Of a stretch of 57,661 nt of DNA, positions 17,201-24,964 are shown one piece after another. Position 1 is the first letter of the stretch. Each line of letters starts with the position of its first letter. This DNA comes from Cytophagaceae bacterium SCN 52-12 (lineage in GTDB: Bacteria; Bacteroidota; Bacteroidia; Cytophagales; Spirosomataceae). The stretch spans positions 1 to 57,661 of the forward strand of contig MEDT01000041.1 of assembly GCA_001724175.1 (NCBI GenBank). The letters are read 5' to 3'. The translations under genes and the position numbers were made by a program. The notes under the pieces are model-generated. The model did no database searches, was not told the origin of the DNA, and saw only the letters and a program-made list of their open reading frames with translations.

Positions 17201-17410
17201 TATGACCTCCCGTCGAAGCTCACTTCCAGGCTCAAGCTCAACAATTTCAGCGTGTATTTCAACATCGCCAACCTGTATACTTTCACCGATTATGTCGGTT
17301 ACGACCCCGAATCGAGCACCACGGGCGACAGCGTCACCAACGCAGGCATCGATTATCTCAACTATCCGTTGCCCCGCACGTTCACGCTGGGCATCAGAAC
17401 CTCATTTTAA
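14225..17410 (+). CDS. susC: SusC/RagA-type TonB-linked outer-membrane receptor (1)
   Basis: A 1061-residue TonB-dependent transporter of the SusC class. A signal peptide ending PAHAQG is followed by the carboxypeptidase-regulatory-like domain (TPVTGKVLSEDENAPLIGA, about residues 36-115). The plug follows, with the SusC hallmarks DVVVVGYGTQRKKDVTGS and QPLYVIDGFPIG. The barrel ends in an aromatic terminal residue (RTSF). With its SusD partner, 23 bp downstream, it imports oligosaccharides across the outer membrane using TonB energy. There is no STN domain, so signalling to an anti-sigma factor is not expected. It follows the isomerase gene by 58 bp, which suggests the regulated module may read into the locus. 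Confidence 0.95.
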   Translation: MKNTLTRLLLCCTLGIMVCLTGVLPAHAQGSKTPVTGKVLSEDENAPLIGATVTEKGTTNGTSTDVEGNFRLEVSPNATLVVSFIGYIAREVPVGNTSAFTISLAPDQQQLQDVVVVGYGTQRKKDVTGSIVSIKSEQFLQPSVNSFDQMLQGKVPGVQISQTTGAPGGNVNILVRGVSSITGGNQPLYVIDGFPIGSGGGGSNMRGYGGASFSASSMANNTSTRINPLSSINPSDIESIEILKDASATAIYGSRGANGVVIITTKRGTAGKSQISLDASYGFQEVANKLKLMNAREYAEYVADGRDAAWEYAGGSRNDPNEVRSVATRVRPEFRNPGSLTTDTDWQDVIFRTAPVRNLQLSSTGGNEKSRYMISAGYFSQDGIVINSNYERFNLRVNVDAQVTKRIRLGSSTYGSYGFGRFANTESHYGQGGVLMNALAAAPTIPVYDEEGNYYFNQDDVTDGLGFLQNVLAVSNGSLDMRKTMNIFTNNFIEVELSNDLTFKSSVGITYNDNNIRLWRSSAVPNYTSLNYPATAGSTKTGSVTWLNENTLNYNKVFDQKHFVNAIVGFTAQKAASDRLSAGASDFPTEYVEYLSAGIVNTGTQIASEWSLLSWMARANYSYDGKYMLTATIRRDGSSRFGANHKWGAFPSFSVGYNIAEEDFLRDVNWLSNLKLRASYGISGNNQIGNYTHIGLLSTTRYVENNGLKPGLVPSSLSNDDLTWEKSRQTNFGLDLGLFKDRVSLTADIYRNLKTDLLLAVQLPAASGFTSSTQNIGDIENKGVELGINTTNIRGKAFEWNTSFTFSANRNKVLKLATEGGRISNSDYQVTQVGSPLASFYLIRKVGIFMNSAELQDAALYHPNTQAGDLKFEDINGDKVINQNDRQIVGSPWPDFTWGLDNTFRMGPVSLNIALVGSHGAYTYLEAGGSLLGSNGVQNGLAIQTRRWRSEADPGDGIMPRAIRSNHALGFGNSSHYLFDNSFTRIRNVNLSYDLPSKLTSRLKLNNFSVYFNIANLYTFTDYVGYDPESSTTGDSVTNAGIDYLNYPLPRTFTLGIRTSF

Positions 17411-17433
17411 CCCGGTCAAAAACCTGTAAAGCT

Positions 17434-18867
17434 ATGAAAAGACTAGGTTCTATTCTATTCGCCGCAGTCACGATGACTGCCTGTTCCGACTTCCTCCAGC
17501 TCCAGCCGGAATACGAGATAAACGAAAATTCGTTCTACAAAAATGCCAATGATTTCGAAACGGCGCTGATCGGGAACTACGCCGGTCTCCAGGGGCTTCA
17601 CAATACGTCGATCACCTATCTGGGCGACCTGACGACCGATAACGCGGAGATCAGGTGGACTTCCCCTTCCACTGCCGAAACCGAGTTCGACGAAATGAAC
17701 CCGACGGCGGCCAATGGCTACCTCGGCAGCATCTGGACTACCTGCTTCGCCACCGTGTCGAGGTCGAACAATATCCTTACCAGGCTGGAAAGCGCCGATA
17801 TTGCCGAAGCGCGCAAGAAGCAGTTCAGGGGAGAAGCGCTTTTCCTGAGAGCGTATGCCTACTTCTACATGGTCCGCATTTTCGGTGAGCTCCCCCTGGT
17901 GGAAGTGGCTTTCAGAAGCCCCAACGAGATCATGGAATACGACATGTCGCGTAAGCCGGTAAGCGAGATCTACGGCCTGATCGAAAGAGACCTGACCGAG
18001 GCCGCCACGCTTTTAACGGGCGTAAGCGGGCTCAGCAAGTCGCGCGCTTCGTCGGGCGCAGCCAAAACGCTGCTCGGCAAAGCCTACCTGACTCAGAAAA
18101 AATACCAGGAGGCGGCCACCGTGCTGAAGGAGATCATCGACAGCAACGCCTACACGCTGGAAAGCAACTACGGGAAGCTGTTTACCAACGGGAACGACGA
18201 GCTCCCGGAGTCGGTATTCGAGATCAAGTACCTGTCAGGGAATGTAGGGGAAGGGAACGGGTTCTCTGCGATCTTCACTCCTGCACGCTTTGACATGGCC
18301 ATATTCCCCAACAACATGCAGGGATCGGGCCGGGTACTGCCTACGCCCGAAGTAGCGGCTGCCTACGAAACCGGCGACAAGCGGAGACCGGTTTCCATAA
18401 GCGACTCGGTACGACTGGTTACCGGCAAGTATGAAAAAGAGCTTTACGGCCTGAAATTCGTCGATTTCACTACCGGGGTCCAGGGCGACGGCGGCATCAA
18501 CTACACGTCCCTGCGCTATGCGGACGTGCTGCTCATGTATGCCGAAGCCGTCAATGAAACCGACCAGGCTTCCGTTGCCCAAACCTACATTAATCTTGTG
18601 AGGACAAGGGCCGGGCTGCCCGATCTCAGCGGACTGACGAAAGAGGAGATCAGGCTGGCCCTTGAAAAGGAGCGGCAGCTCGAATTCCTGCTGGAAGGGC
18701 ACCGCTGGTTTGACCTGGTGCGGACAGGCCGGCTGCAGGCCGTCATGAACGCCTATTTTGCCTCTAAAGGACTGGCTTTTACGGTAGCCGACCACGAGGT
18801 GATCATGCCGATACCCTTGCGCGAGATCGATATCAACCCTAACCTTGGGCAAAACGACGGGTATTAA
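17434..18867 (+). CDS. susD: SusD/RagB-type surface glycan-binding lipoprotein (1)
   Basis: A 477-residue SusD-family protein. The lipoprotein signal peptide ends TACSDF, so the mature N-terminus is a lipidated cysteine. The all-helical TPR-like scaffold shows family landmarks: RGEALFLRAYAYFYMVRIFGE (split here at about residues 130-150), YTSLRYADVLLMYAEAVNE, and the C-terminal EKERQLEFLLEGHRWFDLVRTG. It caps the SusC barrel and binds the oligosaccharide. The preceding SusC gene is its partner by position. A strong hairpin follows the stop codon. Confidence 0.95.
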   Translation: MKRLGSILFAAVTMTACSDFLQLQPEYEINENSFYKNANDFETALIGNYAGLQGLHNTSITYLGDLTTDNAEIRWTSPSTAETEFDEMNPTAANGYLGSIWTTCFATVSRSNNILTRLESADIAEARKKQFRGEALFLRAYAYFYMVRIFGELPLVEVAFRSPNEIMEYDMSRKPVSEIYGLIERDLTEAATLLTGVSGLSKSRASSGAAKTLLGKAYLTQKKYQEAATVLKEIIDSNAYTLESNYGKLFTNGNDELPESVFEIKYLSGNVGEGNGFSAIFTPARFDMAIFPNNMQGSGRVLPTPEVAAAYETGDKRRPVSISDSVRLVTGKYEKELYGLKFVDFTTGVQGDGGINYTSLRYADVLLMYAEAVNETDQASVAQTYINLVRTRAGLPDLSGLTKEEIRLALEKERQLEFLLEGHRWFDLVRTGRLQAVMNAYFASKGLAFTVADHEVIMPIPLREIDINPNLGQNDGY

Positions 18868-18873
18868 ACCTCT

Positions 18874-18911
18874 GCACAGCTCCGGCGTTGCCTCGTCTCC
18901 CGGAGCTGTGC
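18874..18911 (+). terminator. Intercistronic hairpin after the first susD
   Basis: GCACAGCTCCGG (18874-18885) and CCGGAGCTGTGC (18900-18911) form a perfect 12-bp stem with a 14-nt loop. It is followed only by TTGTTCC, so termination is likely partial. It probably sets the expression ratio between the first SusCD pair and the genes downstream. Confidence 0.6.
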
Positions 18912-18949
18912 TTGTTCCGATATTCTAATTCTGCTATAAACCCCTTAAT

Positions 18950-21900
18950 ATGATGGAAAAACTACCTAACCCATTGCCTGGCCATGATCGGCGTGCGGTA
19001 TTCCGCGCTTTGATCCTCTTTTTTACCGCAGTGTTCCTGACCGGCCATTCCTCCGGTGCAGCGGCCGCGATTCTATACGAGCAGGTGGTAAAAGGTAAGG
19101 TTACCGATTCGAAAGGCGAACCTCTTCCCGGCGTGAGTATACTGGTGAGAGATTCCCAGACGGGTACGACCACCGACAAGAACGGTAACTATTCGCTCGA
19201 CGTAAAAAGTGCCAACGCCATGCTGGTCTTCTCGTTTATCGGGTACCAGTCGCAGATGGTACCCGTAGGAAACCGGAGCGTGATCGATATCACGATGGAG
19301 GAAGACGTCGCTACACTCCAGGAAGTGGTGGTGACCGCGCTCGGCATCAAACGCGAGCAGCGCTCGCTTGGCTATGCCGTTTCGGAAGTAAAAATGGATA
19401 GCCTGGCCAAAGCGAACGACCCGAGCTTCATGAACTCGCTGGCCGGCAAAGTCCCCGGCCTGATCATCACCCAGTCTACGGGCGGACTGGGGGGCGCTTC
19501 CCATGTGACCATACGGGGAAATACATCGATCTCCGGCGACAACCAGCCCCTGTATGTCATCGACGGCGTCCCGATCCAGAACACCAGCCAGGGTGATACC
19601 GGCGGTGGGAAATTTGCCGGCAGCGACGGGAACAGCCACGATATGGGAGACGTCATGTCATCGCTGAACCCGGACGATATTGAGTCGATCAGCGTGCTGA
19701 AAGGGCCCTCGGCCGCAGCCCTGTACGGCAGCCTCGCGTCGCATGGCGTCATCATGATCACCATGAAAAAAAGTGCCAAAAGAGCGGTGGAGATTGAGTT
19801 CAACAGTACGATGACCATCGAGCGTCAGGCCACCAATTTCGAAAACACGCAGAGAATATATGGACAAGGGCTCAACGGGCAACTGCCTCAGGACCCTACC
19901 GAAGCCCAGATGACCATCTTCCAGGGCTGGGGGCCGCGCCTGGATCCTAACGTAAGGGTAATGGGATTTGACGGCGTCGAGCGTCCCTATGTTGCGACCG
20001 GGAACGGACTGGCCGATTTCCTGCAGACAGGCAAAAGCTACACCAATTCACTGACACTTTCGCAAAGGCTTAACAAGTCTTCCTTCAGGCTTGCCTATAC
20101 CAACCTGACTGCCAAAGATATCATTCCCACAGCCGGCATGAACAGGCACTCATTCAACCTGGGGAGCACTACACAGATCAACGACCGGCTTTCGGTCGAT
20201 TCCAGGATCATCTACAATTATGAAACCGTCAAAAACCGCCCGGCGCTGGGAGACGCGGTCGACAATATCGCCAAATCGTTTTTCGGCCTGGCGGCCAACC
20301 TCAGTCCTACTGTTTTTAGTGAAAACTACAAAACTGCCGACGGTTCCTACGTAGAATGGGGTGGCGGCCGGTACAATTACAATCCGTACTGGGTGATCAA
20401 TGAAATGAGCAATAATTCACTGCGGACAAGACTCTTCGGAGGGCTGACTGTAAACTACGATTTCGCGAAGTATTTCAATCTGCGGTTAATGGGAAGCCGG
20501 GATGAAAACAACATGGATTTCGAAAAATACAGTCCCGTCTCCTCCCCGAATGCACTACTTGGCGAACTGGACCAAACCACACGCAAGATCACAACCACCC
20601 AGGCTGACCTGATGCTGTCGTTTGACAAAGAAATAACGAAATCGCTGAGGCTGACCACCCGCGTCGGGGCCAATTACTACCAGAACACCAACGGAGGCTT
20701 TTTAAATACATTTAGCCGGATGACGGTTACTGATGTGATCTCTCCCAATAGTTTCTCCGACAAATCTATCAACCATTTTTATCTGAAACGGGTCAAAAAC
20801 TCGTTTTACGGGATATTGGCGCTATCATACCGCGATTATCTTTACCTGGATGCCACGATACGGAGAGACGCCTCCTCTACCCTGCCCGTCGAGAACAACA
20901 CCTATACCTATCCGTCGCTATCGGGAAGCTTTGTCTTCTCCGATGCATTTAACCTGCAGAACATTATCAGCTTCGGTAAACTCCGGGCATCTGCAGCAGA
21001 GGTTGGAAGCGACACCGATCCCTATATGCTGGGGCTGGCATACTCGTTGTATCCGTTTACTTTCAACGGTCAAACACCCGGGTCTATCAACGCCACTGTA
21101 ATACCCAACCGGGCCCTGGTGCCTACCCGGACCCGGTCGTTTGAAACAGGGCTCGAGCTGAAATTCCTCAAAAACAGGCTGGGCCTTGACTTCACGTATT
21201 ACACACAACGCTCGCGCGACCAGATCAATACCGTGCCGGCGCCGCAGTCCTCGGGTTTTGCGAGACAGATCGTAAACGTGGGCACTATTTCCAACCGGGG
21301 ATACGAGCTGGCGCTGAACGGGCAAATCCTGGCTGAAACCAAACTCAAATGGAACGCGTCGTTCAACATTGCCAGAAATATTAATGAAGTGGAATCACTG
21401 GCCGAAGGGCTTCCTTTTCTCGAGCTTGCCACGGCCAGGTGGCTGGGCGTTTCAGTAGTGGCAAAACCCGGCGAATCGTACGCTTCCATCATGGGATACA
21501 GCTACAAGCGTGATCCTCAAGGGAATATTGTCCTCGATCCTGCGACACGCAGAGCGGTACAATCAGATCAGAAAGAGGTGTTAGGGAAAGGCATATTCGA
21601 CTGGACCGGTGGTCTGACGAATTCATTCAGCTACAGGAATTTCAATCTTTCCTTCGGCCTTGATTTCCGCCTTGGGGCGCAGCTTTTCTCCATGACCAAT
21701 CTCTACCACATAGCCAGGGGGAATGACAATAGCACGCTGGAGGGCCGCGATGAATGGATCCAGTCTGAAAAAGACCGGGAAGCAGCCGGTATGACTGCCG
21801 CACAATGGCTCGCAGCCGGCAACCAGCGCGGCTTCGTCCCGCAGGGAGTGATCAGGACGGTCGATGCGGAAGGCAACGAGACCTTCACACCCAATACCCA

Positions 21901-22219
21901 GGCGATCAGCCCGTCGTCCTACTGGTCGGGGCATGTGATCGATGGACAGGGTGTAGCGGAGCCTTTTATTTACGATGCCTCTTATGTGAAGGTCAGGGAT
22001 ATTTCTTTAGCCTACCGTCTGAACAGAAAGCTCGTTACCCCTATCGGGCTGAATGATGTAATCATAAGCCTGGTAGCCCGGAACCCGCTCATTCTTTACA
22101 AAAACGTACCGAATATCGATCCTGAATCGAACGTATCCAGAGGGAACGGACGGGGTATCGAATATGGGTCTCTTCCCCAGCGCAGAGGTTTCGGAGTCAG
22201 TTTAAAAGTGAAGTTCTGA
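18950..22219 (+). CDS. susC: SusC/RagA-type TonB-linked outer-membrane receptor (2)
   Basis: A 1089-residue SusC-class receptor. A basic N-terminus (GHDRRAVFR) and hydrophobic segment ending SGAAAA give the signal peptide. The carboxypeptidase-regulatory-like domain (VKGKVTDSKGEPLPGVSIL) comes next, then the plug with LQEVVVTALGIKREQRSLGYA and QPLYVIDGVPIQN. The TALGIKRE plug motif differs from the VVGYGTQRK motif of the first SusC, which places the two in different SusC subgroups. Codon use in the middle of the gene (about 20.1-21.5 kb) looks less GC-rich at third positions than in the first SusC. Its partner lies 27 bp downstream. Confidence 0.95.
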   Translation: MMEKLPNPLPGHDRRAVFRALILFFTAVFLTGHSSGAAAAILYEQVVKGKVTDSKGEPLPGVSILVRDSQTGTTTDKNGNYSLDVKSANAMLVFSFIGYQSQMVPVGNRSVIDITMEEDVATLQEVVVTALGIKREQRSLGYAVSEVKMDSLAKANDPSFMNSLAGKVPGLIITQSTGGLGGASHVTIRGNTSISGDNQPLYVIDGVPIQNTSQGDTGGGKFAGSDGNSHDMGDVMSSLNPDDIESISVLKGPSAAALYGSLASHGVIMITMKKSAKRAVEIEFNSTMTIERQATNFENTQRIYGQGLNGQLPQDPTEAQMTIFQGWGPRLDPNVRVMGFDGVERPYVATGNGLADFLQTGKSYTNSLTLSQRLNKSSFRLAYTNLTAKDIIPTAGMNRHSFNLGSTTQINDRLSVDSRIIYNYETVKNRPALGDAVDNIAKSFFGLAANLSPTVFSENYKTADGSYVEWGGGRYNYNPYWVINEMSNNSLRTRLFGGLTVNYDFAKYFNLRLMGSRDENNMDFEKYSPVSSPNALLGELDQTTRKITTTQADLMLSFDKEITKSLRLTTRVGANYYQNTNGGFLNTFSRMTVTDVISPNSFSDKSINHFYLKRVKNSFYGILALSYRDYLYLDATIRRDASSTLPVENNTYTYPSLSGSFVFSDAFNLQNIISFGKLRASAAEVGSDTDPYMLGLAYSLYPFTFNGQTPGSINATVIPNRALVPTRTRSFETGLELKFLKNRLGLDFTYYTQRSRDQINTVPAPQSSGFARQIVNVGTISNRGYELALNGQILAETKLKWNASFNIARNINEVESLAEGLPFLELATARWLGVSVVAKPGESYASIMGYSYKRDPQGNIVLDPATRRAVQSDQKEVLGKGIFDWTGGLTNSFSYRNFNLSFGLDFRLGAQLFSMTNLYHIARGNDNSTLEGRDEWIQSEKDREAAGMTAAQWLAAGNQRGFVPQGVIRTVDAEGNETFTPNTQAISPSSYWSGHVIDGQGVAEPFIYDASYVKVRDISLAYRLNRKLVTPIGLNDVIISLVARNPLILYKNVPNIDPESNVSRGNGRGIEYGSLPQRRGFGVSLKVKF

Positions 22220-22246
22220 TCTGTTAAGACTGTGACCATTACGACA

Positions 22247-23887
22247 ATGAAAAAGAATATAGGAAAAATCAAGATATTGTTTTTGTTGCTGGGCCTGTTT
22301 TCCTGCAACGATTTTGGGGACGTCAACATTGACCCGACCAAGCCTACCAGTATGGATCCGGGGAAACAACTGATCTACGCGCAAATGCGCTATACCGGCG
22401 ACAACTCGATCCAGCTCAGATCGGGGATCGGCATTATCATTCCGCTTCTCCAGCAGGCAAGCGGAAACTTTACGACCAACAGCGGCGCTACCTACGCTTA
22501 CTCCGAATCTATTTATTCACGTGTCTGGCTGAGCGATTATCCGGGAGTAGTGCGTGAACTGATCGATGCGTCCGACAACCTGGCCGGCGACCCGGACAAG
22601 ACCAATCTCTACGCGATGGTCAGGATCATGAAGGTAATTACCTTTCTGCGTTTAACGGACCTGTACGGAGATATCCCGTATTCGGAAGCCACGCGTGGGT
22701 ATTCCGACCTGATCGTACGCCCGAAATACGACCGGCAGGAAGACATTTACAATGATTTCTTCAAAGAGCTGAAAGAATCGCACGACATGCTCGATGCAGG
22801 AAAAGACCAGGTTCCTCAGGACCAATACTATGGAGGAGATATTGCAAAATGGAAAAAGCTGGCCAATTCACTCCGGTTCAGGCTCGCGATGCGTTTGACA
22901 AAGGTTAACCCTGCTAAAGCACAGCAGGAGGCAGAAGCAGCCTTTGCTGCCGGGTTGATGGAAAGCAACGACGATATCTGCTATATTAAATATGAGAACG
23001 TACAGGGTAGCGCCACCGATTTCCGGGGGAACGCACTATCTACCGCCATCCTGGCTATGGCTGACCCGCCCCGTTTTAACACTACTTTTCTCGATATCCT
23101 CAACCCGCCTTCAAATGAGGGACCGGTAGATCCGCGCCTCGACGGTTACTCCAGGTGCTATCTTTCGCTGACTCCCCTGGTTGGAGGGGCGGCGCTATAC
23201 ACCCGAGCCGACGTGACCGAACAGGTACGGAACCACTATGCCGCCGCAGGCAACGCGGCAATCAACGGGGTCATCGGGCTGCAGCCCGGCGCCGTTTCCT
23301 TTGTCAACAATCCGGCCGTGCAGAATATTACCGTCGATGTGCCCGGACGGGGAAGCGTGACCCTGGTCAATAAAGATCAGCGCAGACAAATGGCCACCTA
23401 CCTTTACTACATGGATGCCCCGGCACTGATCGTCACCTACTCGGAGATCGCGCTGCTTCTAGCCGAAGCAAAGGTGCGGGGTTGGAACATGGGAAGCACG
23501 ACTGCTGAAGAATATTACCAGGCAGGTATACGTGCCTCTATCGACCAACTGAGCCTGTTCAGGGATGCCCCGGCATTCGAAGGCGTTGACGAATTTGTCG
23601 AAAGCAAAACCCTGACTCCCGGGGATGAGCTGAAAGAGATCAACACCGAGCTGTATATTTCCCTCTTCCTGAACCCCCAGGAAAACTTTGCCAACTGGAG
23701 AAGGAGCGGTTATCCTGAGCTGGAGCCGGCAGGCCCTCCGGGCAGGCCTATTCCCCGTCGCCTCCAATATCCCTTGAACGAAATCGAACAAAACAACGGG
23801 AATGTAGAGGAGGCTACGAAACTGATCTCCGGTGTGGAACCAGGAAAAGACTCCTATCTTAATCGTGTCTGGTGGGATAAAGAGTAG
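22247..23887 (+). CDS. SusD-like_2 surface lipoprotein (2)
   Basis: A 546-residue lipoprotein of the SusD/RagB superfamily, of the SusD-like_2 type. The signal peptide ends LLGLFSCNDF, giving a lipidated cysteine, and the mature start NIDPTKPTSMDPGKQLIYA is typical of that subgroup. Later landmarks are TFLRLTDLYGDIPYSEA, LANSLRFRLAMRLTKV and ALIVTYSEIALLLAEAKVRG. The ATG at 22247 is preferred over the GTG at 22232 because it opens the signal peptide directly with MKKN. It should form the surface cap of the second SusC, which also belongs to a different subgroup than the first. Confidence 0.92.
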   Translation: MKKNIGKIKILFLLLGLFSCNDFGDVNIDPTKPTSMDPGKQLIYAQMRYTGDNSIQLRSGIGIIIPLLQQASGNFTTNSGATYAYSESIYSRVWLSDYPGVVRELIDASDNLAGDPDKTNLYAMVRIMKVITFLRLTDLYGDIPYSEATRGYSDLIVRPKYDRQEDIYNDFFKELKESHDMLDAGKDQVPQDQYYGGDIAKWKKLANSLRFRLAMRLTKVNPAKAQQEAEAAFAAGLMESNDDICYIKYENVQGSATDFRGNALSTAILAMADPPRFNTTFLDILNPPSNEGPVDPRLDGYSRCYLSLTPLVGGAALYTRADVTEQVRNHYAAAGNAAINGVIGLQPGAVSFVNNPAVQNITVDVPGRGSVTLVNKDQRRQMATYLYYMDAPALIVTYSEIALLLAEAKVRGWNMGSTTAEEYYQAGIRASIDQLSLFRDAPAFEGVDEFVESKTLTPGDELKEINTELYISLFLNPQENFANWRRSGYPELEPAGPPGRPIPRRLQYPLNEIEQNNGNVEEATKLISGVEPGKDSYLNRVWWDKE

Positions 23888-23916
23888 CAGGTTTACTTCG
23901 AAAACAGCTTCAGAAT

Positions 23917-24954
23917 ATGGAAAGCAACAATGTTAACCGGAGGTCATTCATTCAATCGGCCATACTGGCGGGCGGCGGACTTATTTCGTCGCCTGCCGGC
24001 CATGCGCTGACGGAGCAGGACAGCCCGGCCGGCAGCGGGCCGCGGCGCGTAAAGATAGCCACGGTCTCGCAGATGGACATTCAGCCCTATGTACCCGGAG
24101 AAAAAATGATCTCGCATATCCTGGAGATCATGGAGACCGCTGCTCCCTACCAACCTGATATCATTTCGGTCCCGGAAACCTTTTCCACCATCGGCGAGGG
24201 GACCCGAAAGCCGATAGAATGGCGCGTTGAGACGACCAACATTGCAATAGAAAGGTTCCGGAAATTCGCTGCAGCCCATAACTGCTACGTCGTTTGCCCG
24301 GGGCATATCAAAGAGAACGGCCGTTTTTACAACGCTGCAGTCCTGATCGACCGCAGAGGAAATGTGACAGGCAACCATAAAAAAGCCTACCCTACCCAGA
24401 ATGAAATGAGCGCCGGGGTATCACCCGGTCCGGTTATTCCGCCGGTTTTTGAAACCGACTTCGCGAAGATAGGCTTCCAGATCTGCTTTGATGTTTTATG
24501 GGAAGACGGCTGGCGGCATTTAAAGGATGCAGGGGCGGAGATCGTATTCTGGCCTTCGGCCTACGCAGGCGGCAGGGTCATCAACGCCAAGGCCGCGAAA
24601 TACCAGTATGTGGTGGTCAGCAGCACCCGGAAGCATACCACGAAAATCTGCGACATCTCCGGCGAGGAAATTGTGAAAACCGGCTTCTGGTCGCCTAACC
24701 TGGCGATTGCGACCGTGAACCTCGAAAAGGCGCTCCTTCATACCTGGCCGGCCGTCAGGAAGTTCCCCGATATAAAGTCGAAATACCTCGATAAAATTAA
24801 GATCACCAATTTCGACGAGGAAGAATGGTCGGTGATCGAGTGTGTTTCACCGGAGCTTAAAATAGATGCGATCATGAAAGAGTTTGAGCTGCTGTCGCTC
24901 TACGATTACGTGAAGCAGTCTACCGCGGCCCAGAAGGCGGCGAGAGGGGTATGA
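23917..24954 (+). CDS. Tat-exported carbon-nitrogen hydrolase (nitrilase superfamily)
   Basis: A 345-residue nitrilase-superfamily amidase. The N-terminus NRRSFIQSAILAGGGLIS is a twin-arginine signal, so the folded enzyme should act in the periplasm. The catalytic triad is visible: Glu87 in ISVPETFS, a Lys at 155 or 156 in GNHKKAYPT, and Cys190 in GFQICFDVLW. Members hydrolyse amides, carbamoyl groups or nitriles. Its place in a polysaccharide locus, 29 bp after the SusD-like gene, suggests removal of an N-acyl or carbamoyl group from a sugar, but this is inferred. A nitrilase sensu stricto or ureidopropionase-like activity is also possible. Confidence 0.88.
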   Translation: MESNNVNRRSFIQSAILAGGGLISSPAGHALTEQDSPAGSGPRRVKIATVSQMDIQPYVPGEKMISHILEIMETAAPYQPDIISVPETFSTIGEGTRKPIEWRVETTNIAIERFRKFAAAHNCYVVCPGHIKENGRFYNAAVLIDRRGNVTGNHKKAYPTQNEMSAGVSPGPVIPPVFETDFAKIGFQICFDVLWEDGWRHLKDAGAEIVFWPSAYAGGRVINAKAAKYQYVVVSSTRKHTTKICDISGEEIVKTGFWSPNLAIATVNLEKALLHTWPAVRKFPDIKSKYLDKIKITNFDEEEWSVIECVSPELKIDAIMKEFELLSLYDYVKQSTAAQKAARGV

Positions 24955-24964
24955 GTTAATAGTT

